The notes under the pieces: generated by a model | The model's database searches: none | What the model saw: only the letters and a program-made list of their open reading frames with translations | Told to the model about the DNA's origin: nothing | Assembly: GCA_036521995.1 (NCBI GenBank) | Contig: DATDGR010000243.1 | Location: forward strand, 1 to 11,597 | Source of the DNA: Gp13-AA77 sp036521995 | GTDB taxonomy: Bacteria > Acidobacteriota > Terriglobia > UBA7540 | Length of the DNA stretch: 11,597 nt | Direction: 5' to 3' | Position numbers and translations under genes: made by a program | In this document: piece after piece, positions 6,646-11,597 of the stretch | Layout of the letters: each line of letters starts with the position of its first letter | Position numbering within the stretch: the stretch's first letter is position 1

Positions 6646-7242
6646 ATGCTACAAGAGGACCACAAAACCATGACCAAGGCCTGCCGCTCGGCCGTCTCCG
6701 AAAGAGACACTCGGGCTCGCCCCGGCGGTCGCGTCCGAAGCTGTGGGAGCGACGTTGCGAGATGGTTCTGGTCTTCCTCCCTCAGGTCCCCCCCTGGGGG
6801 GTACGATATATCCTGTTCGAACCCATACTTTGTAACTTGCTCTTATACTGCACTTAACTGGAGAATCGAGCGATGGTCTGTCAACATAATTTTCAAACGG
6901 ACCCACGGCGGTAACAGGCAGATTAAAAAACACATGACACCCATGGACAGGCCAAGAAATAAGAAGAAAACGAACCCCGAACAAACCCCAAGTAAAGGCT
7001 CCAGCGGCGAAGCCAATTCGCTAAGTCATTTAGAATCAGTGGACGGTTGGGAGAGTGAAAAACCGAAGCCTAAAACGAACCTAGAACGAACCCAAAACGA
7101 ACCCAGGAACAGACGGAGATGGGCCAAACCGCGCAACCCCCGAGAAATCAATCAGAAAGACACAAAGGGCAAGAGGTACCCAACCAAGCGCTTCGATTTG
7201 GACCCTCTGCTGCCCGAATCCGAGTCACGGCGAGGCCGATAG
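6646..7242 (+). CDS. Doubtful hypothetical protein, low complexity
   Basis: An open frame of 198 residues that I do not recognise. In its favour, GAGGG at 6632-6636 lies nine bases before the ATG, and a good promoter-like pair lies at 6564-6592. Against it, codon use changes midway: the first 45 codons are GC-rich like the neighbours, the rest A-rich. The product has no visible domain, signal peptide or membrane segment. Residues 97-198 are dominated by Lys, Arg, Asn, Pro and Glu, including KTNLERTQNEP, which is encoded by 11-bp DNA repeats that do not keep frame. The last 18 bases overlap the 3' end of pyrE on the other strand. An internal ATG at 6934 would give 102 residues. It could equally be non-coding spacer or a pseudogene relic. 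Confidence 0.22.
   Translation: MLQEDHKTMTKACRSAVSERDTRARPGGRVRSCGSDVARWFWSSSLRSPPGGYDISCSNPYFVTCSYTALNWRIERWSVNIIFKRTHGGNRQIKKHMTPMDRPRNKKKTNPEQTPSKGSSGEANSLSHLESVDGWESEKPKPKTNLERTQNEPRNRRRWAKPRNPREINQKDTKGKRYPTKRFDLDPLLPESESRRGR
7072..7104 (+). repeat. Three 11-bp tandem repeats (aaaacgaaccc type)
   Basis: Three consecutive 11-base units occur: aaaacgaacct, agaacgaaccc and aaaacgaaccc. A looser related stretch, aaaacgaaccccgaacaaac, lies upstream near 6968. Eleven bases is about one helical turn and not a multiple of three. The array therefore phases one DNA face and does not encode a peptide repeat. No function is evident. Confidence 0.6.
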
Positions 7243-7812
7243 TTTGATTCGACTGCCTGGCTTGAGGGCGGGCACGCCGGCACCGCAGAGCGGGCACTGG
7301 GCCGGGTCGTAGTTCTGGACGGTCAGCGTAAGGAGCGCGGCCCTTGGCAGGCTCAGATCGGCCGCTCCGCCGCTTCGATCCACCAGAGAGCCGGCTGCCA
7401 CCACCTTGCCTCCGGCTTGTTCCACGGCGGTCACGGTCTCGCGGGTGGAGCCGCCGGTGGTGATCACGTCTTCGACCACCAAGACCGGCTCCTCCGGAGA
7501 GAAAGAGAAACCCCGGCGGAGCACCATGCGGCTGTCCTGGCGCTCAGTGAAGAGAGCGCGCAGCCCCAGCACTCGCGCCACCTCGTGAGCCACGAGGATG
7601 CCGCCGAGAGCGGGTGCTACCACCACCGACGCGCCGGTGCCACCGAGTTTCTTCGCCAGTTCACGGCCGAGTTGAGCCGCCACCTCGGGGTACTGAAGCA
7701 CAAGGGCGCACTGGATGTAGCGGTCACTGTGAAGGCCCGAGGAGAGAATGAAGTGACCCTCAAGCAGGGCTTGGCGTTGCCGGAAGATTTCCAGGATTTC
7801 ACGATCTTCCAT
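7225..7812 (-). CDS. pyrE: Orotate phosphoribosyltransferase
   Basis: Transfers ribose-5-phosphate from PRPP to orotate to form OMP, step 5 of UMP synthesis. The product has 195 residues. Visible are the N-terminal GHFILSSGLHSDRYIQC (19-35), VAPALGGILVAHEVAR (65-80) and the diagnostic PRPP-binding loop LVVEDVITTGGS (111-122). The end carries YDPAQCPLCGAGVPALKPGS, a Cys-x-x-Cys tail seen in many PyrE proteins of this type. The frame extends 56 codons upstream into pyrF coding sequence; that extension is proline-rich shadow, so I start at the ATG at 7812, where MEDREILEIFRQ resembles family N termini. The start lies 14 nt inside the 3' end of pyrF, implying cotranscription and probably coupled translation. 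The ribosome-binding site is weak, consistent with coupling. Confidence 0.95.
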   Translation of the reverse strand: MEDREILEIFRQRQALLEGHFILSSGLHSDRYIQCALVLQYPEVAAQLGRELAKKLGGTGASVVVAPALGGILVAHEVARVLGLRALFTERQDSRMVLRRGFSFSPEEPVLVVEDVITTGGSTRETVTAVEQAGGKVVAAGSLVDRSGGAADLSLPRAALLTLTVQNYDPAQCPLCGAGVPALKPGSRIKLSASP

Positions 7813-8581
7813 GGGCGGCGGCCTCGGGCAATCGGGATGCGAGCGCTTGAATGATCTCTTCCACGATGGCGTCAGCGGCAGCGGCGGGGTCCGGCGACTG
7901 CGTGATGGGCCGGCCGACCACCAGAAAGTCGGCTCCGGCGCAGACAGCAGCCCGGGGCGTGGCGGCGCGCGCCTGGTCATCGTGCGAGGCCGCAGCCGGA
8001 CGGATGCCAGGCGTTACGATGGCAAATCCGGCGCTACAAGCCTGCCGGATGCGGGCGGCTTCGAGCGGCGAGGCGACGACTCCATCTAGCCCAGACTGAT
8101 GGGCTAGCGCCGCCAGCCGGATGACGGTCTCAGCGGACCCGTTCCAGCCTACCTCGGCAAGGTCCGCATCCGCCAGGCTGGTGAGCACCGTAACGCCAAG
8201 CACCAGAGGGCGGTGCCCGGCTCCGGCTCCCTCGCGGACGCCTTCGAGAGCAGCTTGCATCATGTTGCGCCCGCCCGACGCGTGCACGGTGAGCATGGCG
8301 ACGCCCCGCCGCGCGGCCTGACGCGCTGCGCTGCGCACGGTGTTCGGAATGTCGTGGAGCTTGAGGTCGAGAAACACGCGGGCGCCGAGGGCCTTGAGCT
8401 CGCTCACCAGGGCAGGGCCTTCCGCCGAGAAGAGCTCCAGCCCCACTTTGAACACGCCCGCGTGACCTCGGAGCTGCCCGGCCAGGCGCAGGGCCGCCTG
8501 AGCGGCAGGAACGTCCAAAGCGACGATCAGCTTGGCGGTAGCCTCGGTGCGGAGCGTAGCCAGGCTGTTTTCTTCGTGCAT
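7799..8581 (-). CDS. pyrF: Orotidine 5'-phosphate decarboxylase
   Basis: Decarboxylates OMP to UMP, the final step of de novo pyrimidine synthesis. It is a 260-residue TIM-barrel enzyme of the standard bacterial type. Active-site residues are visible: Asp23 in ALDVP, Lys45 in FKVGLELF, and the signature FLDLKLHDIPNTV (70-82) with Asp72, Lys74 and Asp77. TPGIRP (190-195) and VVGRPI (221-226) form the phosphate-binding end. The first 15 residues before AKLIVALDVP are a short non-conserved lead. The ATG at 8581 has AGGG about eight bases upstream. The gene precedes and overlaps pyrE. The 76-nt gap upstream holds a promoter candidate, so pyrFE may be transcribed independently of the upstream genes as well as by readthrough. 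The C-terminal 15 residues (from ALASRL) extend past the barrel. Confidence 0.96.
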   Translation of the reverse strand: MHEENSLATLRTEATAKLIVALDVPAAQAALRLAGQLRGHAGVFKVGLELFSAEGPALVSELKALGARVFLDLKLHDIPNTVRSAARQAARRGVAMLTVHASGGRNMMQAALEGVREGAGAGHRPLVLGVTVLTSLADADLAEVGWNGSAETVIRLAALAHQSGLDGVVASPLEAARIRQACSAGFAIVTPGIRPAAASHDDQARAATPRAAVCAGADFLVVGRPITQSPDPAAAADAIVEEIIQALASRLPEAAAHGRS

Positions 8582-8603
8582 GAGCGGGCCCTGTCGAACT
8601 GAA

Positions 8604-8633
8604 ATTGTAGCCGAAGCCGTGGCACCGGCCCAA
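8604..8633 (-). promoter_or_regulatory. Candidate promoter for pyrF-pyrE
   Basis: On the - strand a TACAAT -10 (five of six) lies at 8609-8604. A partial -35, TTGGGC, sits at 8633-8628 with an 18-base spacer. Transcription would begin near 8597, about 16 nt before the pyrF ATG. The strong -10 carries the call; the -35 matches only its first three bases. No attenuator or PyrR-type leader is visible in so short a leader. Confidence 0.35.
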
Positions 8634-8657
8634 GGTGTAAATGATGAGTTTAGGAAT

Positions 8658-9236
8658 TCACGGCTCGTGCCCGGTTGGGCTCGGCGCTGAGACCTTCGAG
8701 GGGAACAGCCGCCCGAATTCTTCGGTCTGTTTCCGCACCTCGAGCCAGGCGAAGAACAGACCGGGGCTTTCGAGCCATACCCGGAACCAGCTTGCGATCT
8801 CGGTCTTCTCGCGGCGCTTTTCCGGGTTCACGCGCGGGCTGCCGGCTAGACTCTGCGCGCGCTGTTTGCCGCGCAGCACAAGTTTCCGCACCAGAGCCGC
8901 GCCCGTGTGATCGGACGCCGACACGTACTCCTGGAAGGCAGCGTCCAGGCTACGAAGCGAGGCCTCCCCGGCCGAAAGATTGTCGAACTTCAGCGTGCCT
9001 TGGAGGCGGTTTGCGTAGCGCGGCGGGATGACCGGATCAGTGTACGGGTCCTCATAATCGACAGGTGTCCCGGCCTGCCGCAAGACAGTGGCGATGTAGG
9101 AGAGTGACGGCGGCGCGGCCAGCCGCTGGCTTACTTCTTTTTGAATGAGCCGCAGTTCGCGTTCGCCGGCCTTTTGAAGGGCCAGCTTCCCGCGGCTCTC
9201 CAGGATCAGTTGTTTCTTGCTAAGTCGGCGAGCCAC
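8658..9236 (-). CDS. Unrecognised 192-residue protein coupled to mltG
   Basis: I do not recognise a named family. The protein is 192 residues, highly charged, with no signal peptide or membrane segment, so probably cytoplasmic. Residues 1-40 look helical and basic (SKKQLILESRGKLALQKAGE, then LRLIQKEVSQRL). The middle has an acidic/aromatic patch, YEDPYTDPVIPPRYA (61-75). A helical stretch, AGEASLRSLDAAFQEYV, precedes a basic segment with RVNPEKRREK (135-144). Residues 146-170 are aromatic: EIASWFRVWLESPGLFFAWLEVRK. The texture is of a real, conserved gene, not a shadow ORF. The GTG start lies one base after the mltG stop, with AGGA six bases before it inside mltG, a coupled arrangement. I have a vague impression of similar hypothetical proteins in Acidobacteriota; this is unverified. 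Its role may relate to cell-envelope or RuvX/MltG biology, purely by position. Confidence 0.75.
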   Translation of the reverse strand: MARRLSKKQLILESRGKLALQKAGERELRLIQKEVSQRLAAPPSLSYIATVLRQAGTPVDYEDPYTDPVIPPRYANRLQGTLKFDNLSAGEASLRSLDAAFQEYVSASDHTGAALVRKLVLRGKQRAQSLAGSPRVNPEKRREKTEIASWFRVWLESPGLFFAWLEVRKQTEEFGRLFPSKVSAPSPTGHEP

Positions 9237-9237
9237 G

Positions 9238-10266
9238 TCAGTTCCTGAGTTCGGCCGCCTGGCGGCGGTAACGCGCGACGTTGCGGTTGTGCTCTTCGAG
9301 CGTGCGGGAAAACACGTGCCCGCCGTGCAGATTGCTGACGAAGTACAGTGTATCTCCGGACGCGGGGTGAAGAGCGGCTTCGATGGAGGCGGCGCCCGGC
9401 GAGCAGATAGGGCCGGGCGGCAGCCCCGGGTGACGGTAGGTGTTGTACGGTGACGCCGAATTGAGTTGACGGGCAGTGAGAGGTCCCGGAACCGGGGCGA
9501 TAACCGAACCCGGCCCCGATTCGAGTCGAGCCGCGTAGATCACCGTAGGGTCGCACTCGAGCAGCATACCGAGCTGGAGACGCCGCACGAACACTCCGGC
9601 GATCTCGGGACGCTCGGCTGGGTCCGGCGTCTCCTTTTCAACGAGTGAGGCCAAGGTAACGACCTGGTGCACGTTCTGGCCGTTGAGGTCCTGGAGGAAA
9701 TGCGAGCTCAAAACCCGGCGGAAGCGTCCCACCATGGTCTGGACTGCACCGGCCGCAGTCGTGCTCGCGGGAAAGCGGTAGCTGTCCGGAAAAAGATAGC
9801 CTTCGAGCGTGAGGGCGCTGGGATCGAGATCGGCGATCATCGCGGTATCCTCGGTGGCTCGCAGGAAGTTTTCGGGATCGAGTGCCAGCTTGTCATGAAA
9901 GATGCGCGCCATGTCAAACCGGTCCGAGCCTTCGGGAATCACAATCAAGTGATAGTAAATATCGTCACGGACGAGCTTCCAATAGACGTCGCGCGGGCTG
10001 ATGGGACGATCGAAGAGGTACTCACCTGCCTTGAGCGTTCGCCGGTGACGCCGTCCCAAAATGTAGATGGCAAGAAACGGCAGGCGATACCGCAAAACGC
10101 CACGGGAAGTGAGGGTTTCGGCGGCCGATCGCGCACCGGCGCCCGGCGGGATGGTCACCAGGACGCTTCCCGTGTAGCCGCGATAAGGCCTGCGGGAGAG
10201 CCAGGCCATGGCGATCGCGACGCCCAGAAGGAGTATCGCTAAAATCAGAGCCAGCAGTTTCTTCAC
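9238..10266 (-). CDS. mltG: Endolytic murein transglycosylase MltG (YceG-like)
   Basis: Membrane-anchored lytic transglycosylase that cuts nascent peptidoglycan strands and so helps terminate glycan synthesis. The product is 342 residues, near the usual 340. Residues 4-23 form a single N-terminal membrane anchor (LLALILAILLLGVAIAMAW) preceded by lysines. A LysM-like region follows (VTIPPGAGARSAAETLTSRG). The YceG catalytic domain shows IPEGSDRFDMARIF, LEGYLFPDSYRFP (154-166), LASLVEKETPDP with catalytic Glu210 (Glu218 in E. coli), LLECDPTVIYA and the terminal SPYNTYRHPGLPPGPICSPG (272-291) with IEAALHP. GTG at 10266 is the start, overlapping the ruvX stop as GTGA, the same coupling as rimM-trmD. 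The mltG-ruvX adjacency is common in bacteria. The downstream unknown gene begins one base after its stop. Confidence 0.95.
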   Translation of the reverse strand: MKKLLALILAILLLGVAIAMAWLSRRPYRGYTGSVLVTIPPGAGARSAAETLTSRGVLRYRLPFLAIYILGRRHRRTLKAGEYLFDRPISPRDVYWKLVRDDIYYHLIVIPEGSDRFDMARIFHDKLALDPENFLRATEDTAMIADLDPSALTLEGYLFPDSYRFPASTTAAGAVQTMVGRFRRVLSSHFLQDLNGQNVHQVVTLASLVEKETPDPAERPEIAGVFVRRLQLGMLLECDPTVIYAARLESGPGSVIAPVPGPLTARQLNSASPYNTYRHPGLPPGPICSPGAASIEAALHPASGDTLYFVSNLHGGHVFSRTLEEHNRNVARYRRQAAELRN

Positions 10267-10745
10267 GGCGCGGCTCGCGCCCCCAGTTGCTGGCGCCGGT
10301 AAGCGCGGCGGTCGAGATAGCTCTGCAAGATGATCTGGGCGGCCACCCGGTCACGGGCCTGGCGTCTTTTTCTCCTTTGCAGGCCCGCTTCTTGCAGCGA
10401 GCGGTCGGCTTCAAGGCTGGAGAGCCGCTCGTCCCAAAGCTCAACGGGAAGGTCGAGTCTCGCCTGAAGCTCATCTGCGAACCGGACCGCGCGGCGAGAC
10501 ATTTCGGTTTCTTCACTGGAGTGGCTGATGGGATGGCCGACGATCACCCGCACCACCGAATGCTCGCCCGCGAGCTGCTCGATGTGGCGAAAATCCGCTT
10601 CTTTGTTGGTCCTCTGTAAGGTCTCAAGACCTTGCGCCGTGATACCCAAGGCGTCGGAAAGGGCCAAGCCCACCCGGACGAGGCCAAAGTCGATGGCGAG
10701 AATTCGACCCGTAGCGTCGGGTTGCGAGGACTCGGGATTCACCAC
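10263..10745 (-). CDS. ruvX: Putative pre-16S rRNA nuclease / Holliday junction resolvase-like YqgF
   Basis: RNase H-fold protein of the YqgF/RuvX family. In E. coli it takes part in 5' maturation of 16S rRNA; the resolvase role is debated. The core motifs are present: RILAIDFGLVRVGLALSD (14-31, with Asp19), VIVGHPI (67-73), the VELWDERLSSLEA segment with Glu106, and the C-terminal KRRQARDRVAAQIILQSYLD with Asp132. With the GTG at 10745 it has 160 residues, normal for the family. The start is uncertain: a second GTG follows immediately at 10742, further GTG codons lie at 10760 and 10766, and none has a clear Shine-Dalgarno. The frame stays open to 10880, but that part overlaps the ogt 3' end in another frame and lacks homology. 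It follows ogt by 37 nt and overlaps mltG by 4 nt. Confidence 0.92.
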   Translation of the reverse strand: MVNPESSQPDATGRILAIDFGLVRVGLALSDALGITAQGLETLQRTNKEADFRHIEQLAGEHSVVRVIVGHPISHSSEETEMSRRAVRFADELQARLDLPVELWDERLSSLEADRSLQEAGLQRRKRRQARDRVAAQIILQSYLDRRAYRRQQLGARAAP

Positions 10746-10782
10746 GAATCGATGATACACCAGCACCCAAACAGTCCGATGA

Positions 10783-11316
10783 TTAGGCCTTCTTGCGCGG
10801 TTGCGAATCGCGCGGCGATGGCGCGGCTTTTCGGCCGCGGGACTGCTTCTCTTGCTCGAGCAAAGCGCGCTTGCGATCAAGCCCCCAGCGATAGCCGCCC
10901 AGACTTCCGTCCTGGCGCACGACCCGATGGCAGGGAATCACAACGGCGACGAGGTTGGTGGCGCAGGCGTGCCCGACGGCACGAACCGCCCGCGGCTGTC
11001 CGATGGCGCGAGCGACGTCGCTGTATGAGCGCGTCTGGCCGTACGGAATGTTGCGCAGTTCGCGCCAGACCTTCCGCTCGAAGATGGTTGCTTGGACGTC
11101 GACGGGAAGATCGAGTTGCGGCATCCGGCCCGCCAGGTGCTCGCGGAAGGCCTCTACCAGGGCTCCGAGCCCGGCTGAATCCTGCCGGATCTCCGCCTTG
11201 GGATACTCTTCCAACAGGGCCTTCTCGAGAGTCGCGTCCGAGTCACCCAGGCACACAGAGCACACCCCGCGCTCGGTGGCGGCGATCAGCAGCCGGCCGA
11301 ACGCCGAATCGATCAA
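10783..11316 (-). CDS. ogt: Methylated-DNA--protein-cysteine methyltransferase, Ada-C-like
   Basis: Suicide repair protein that moves the alkyl group from O6-alkylguanine (and O4-alkylthymine) in DNA to its own cysteine. The product has 177 residues. The N-terminal ribonuclease-like subdomain (FGRLLIAATERGVCSVCLGD, 6-25) precedes the helix-turn-helix DNA-binding part: FERKVWRELRNIPYGQTRSYSDVARAIGQPRAVRAVG. The active site is IPCHRVV (127-133) with Cys129, followed by GGYRWGLDRKRALL. The AATERGVC..LGD stretch resembles the C-terminal half of Ada more than stand-alone Ogt, yet no Ada N-terminal domain is encoded: the frame is closed by a TGA near 11375. The start is a TTG at 11316 with only a weak GAG upstream. 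A basic 20-residue tail (QSRGRKAAPSPRDSQPRKKA) follows the core. It is the first gene of the - strand cluster. Confidence 0.9.
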   Translation of the reverse strand: MIDSAFGRLLIAATERGVCSVCLGDSDATLEKALLEEYPKAEIRQDSAGLGALVEAFREHLAGRMPQLDLPVDVQATIFERKVWRELRNIPYGQTRSYSDVARAIGQPRAVRAVGHACATNLVAVVIPCHRVVRQDGSLGGYRWGLDRKRALLEQEKQSRGRKAAPSPRDSQPRKKA

Positions 11317-11384
11317 TTGGTGACTCAGCAGGAGTCTGACGGGGAGTTCCGACTATCCGAGGATTTGCCGGCTGTCATCACCGC

Positions 11385-11447
11385 TCATGACGAGTTGGCA
11401 GGAGACCATACCGCGACCGGATCTTCGATTCCCCCTGCGTCATGACG
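11385..11447. repeat. Paired tcatgacg motifs in divergent upstream region
   Basis: The octamer tcatgacg occurs at 11385-11392 and again at 11440-11447, 55 bases apart, about five helical turns. The second copy is inside a perfect 10-bp palindrome, cgtcatgacg (11438-11447), and abuts an extended -10 motif. This geometry would suit a dimeric regulator between ogt and a possible + strand gene. With only two short copies, chance is possible. Confidence 0.3.
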
Positions 11448-11449
11448 TG

Positions 11450-11458
11450 TGGCATAAT
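11450..11458 (+). promoter_or_regulatory. Candidate extended -10 promoter
   Basis: TGGCATAAT is a TGN extended -10 with a five-of-six hexamer match. No good -35 lies upstream. It points toward the right edge, where a possible start codon lies at 11586, giving a leader of about 120 nt. Confidence 0.3.
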
Positions 11459-11585
11459 TGCAGCGCATACTTCCGCTTGGCCGCCGGCGACCTTCCGTTC
11501 CGGAGGTAATTCAACAGGAACGAACGTCCTGGCCTGTCCGAGGGCTCCTTTGCTGTGTCCGGAGTTTCTTGCAGCCTGAGGTCCA

Positions 11586-11597
11586 ATGAGCAACATC
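11586..11597 (+). CDS. Possible start of a gene cut by the window edge
   Basis: ATG at 11586 begins Met-Ser-Asn-Ile and is preceded by TGAGG at 11577-11581, four bases upstream, which is a slightly tight but usable ribosome-binding site. An extended -10 lies about 130 bases upstream. Only four codons are present, so product and even reality of the gene cannot be judged. Apart from the promoter and motif candidates, bases 11317-11585 show nothing else I can support. Confidence 0.25.

Larger units (their letters stand above)
6508..7224. other. Convergent pyrC/pyrE spacer, A-rich
   Basis: About 720 bases separate the convergent pyrC and pyrE. The first 270 resemble the surrounding GC-rich DNA. 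From about 6800 the + strand becomes visibly A-rich, with tracts such as ttaaaaaac and aagaagaaaacg, before returning to GC-rich sequence near 7200. It contains a promoter-like pair (6564-6592), a C7-T-G6 tract (6788-6801), 11-bp repeats (7072-7104) and one doubtful ORF. I see no tRNA, rRNA, transposase or clear intrinsic terminator for either flanking gene. The composition shift hints at an inserted or fast-evolving segment. Confidence 0.6.

Noticed and set aside
6814..6823. tgttcgaacc as a tRNA T-loop
   Set aside because: Neither strand gives a 5-bp T-stem around it, and no anticodon arm or acceptor stem can be built nearby.
7813..7980. Upstream extension of pyrE by 56 residues
   Set aside because: Proline/arginine-rich shadow of pyrF; OPRT homology begins after the ATG at 7812.
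9667..10242. 191-residue + strand open frame inside mltG
   Set aside because: Antisense to the MltG catalytic domain; no independent support.
10632..11339. 235-residue + strand open frame across ogt and the ruvX start
   Set aside because: Arg/Pro-rich translation antisense to two well-supported genes; no ribosome-binding site or domain.
11442..11579. 45-codon ORF starting Met-Thr-Cys-Gly-Ile-Ile, reminiscent of the MCGI start of amidotransferases such as GlmS
   Set aside because: The cysteine is not at position 2, similarity stops after five residues, and the frame closes at 11577-11579.

Overview
The window reads as an ordinary chromosomal housekeeping segment of a GC-rich bacterium. Gene order (ffh-rpsP-khpA-rimM-trmD-rplS-rnhB), a PyrE with a C-terminal Cys-Pro-Leu-Cys tail, frequent GTG/TTG starts and a palindromic intergenic element opening with the bases gtcatcctgagcgaagcgaa fit an Acidobacteriota genome best. 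That taxonomic call is inference from memory, not a database result.

Layout. Bases 1-225 are a leader with one weak promoter candidate. Bases 226-5036 (+ strand) hold a tightly packed translation/secretion operon: ffh (SRP GTPase), rpsP (S16), khpA (KH RNA-binding protein), rimM (30S maturation), trmD (tRNA m1G37 methyltransferase), rplS (L19) and rnhB (RNase HII). A 125-bp palindromic, MITE-like element (5045-5169) separates this block from pyrC (dihydroorotase, 5221-6507, +). Bases 6508-7224 form a convergent spacer that becomes A-rich, carries short 11-bp repeats, has one good sigma70-like promoter and contains only a doubtful ORF. From 7225 to 11316 every gene is on the - strand. In transcription order these are ogt (DNA alkyl repair), ruvX (YqgF-family nuclease), mltG (peptidoglycan lytic transglycosylase), an unrecognised conserved-looking protein, pyrF and pyrE. 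Bases 11317-11597 are a divergent upstream region with a possible start of another + strand gene at the very edge.

How the genes work together. The + strand block makes and matures the ribosome and tRNA and targets nascent membrane proteins. PyrC, PyrF and PyrE catalyse steps 3, 6 and 5 of UMP synthesis and lie as two convergent units. The - strand cluster is held together by overlaps (ruvX/mltG 4 nt, pyrF/pyrE 14 nt) and a 1-nt gap (mltG/unknown gene), so most of it is probably cotranscribed.

I found no sign of a defence system, prophage, secretion cluster or other new multi-gene system. The items most worth a second look are the unknown gene coupled to mltG, the palindromic element, and the unusual pyrC/pyrE spacer.
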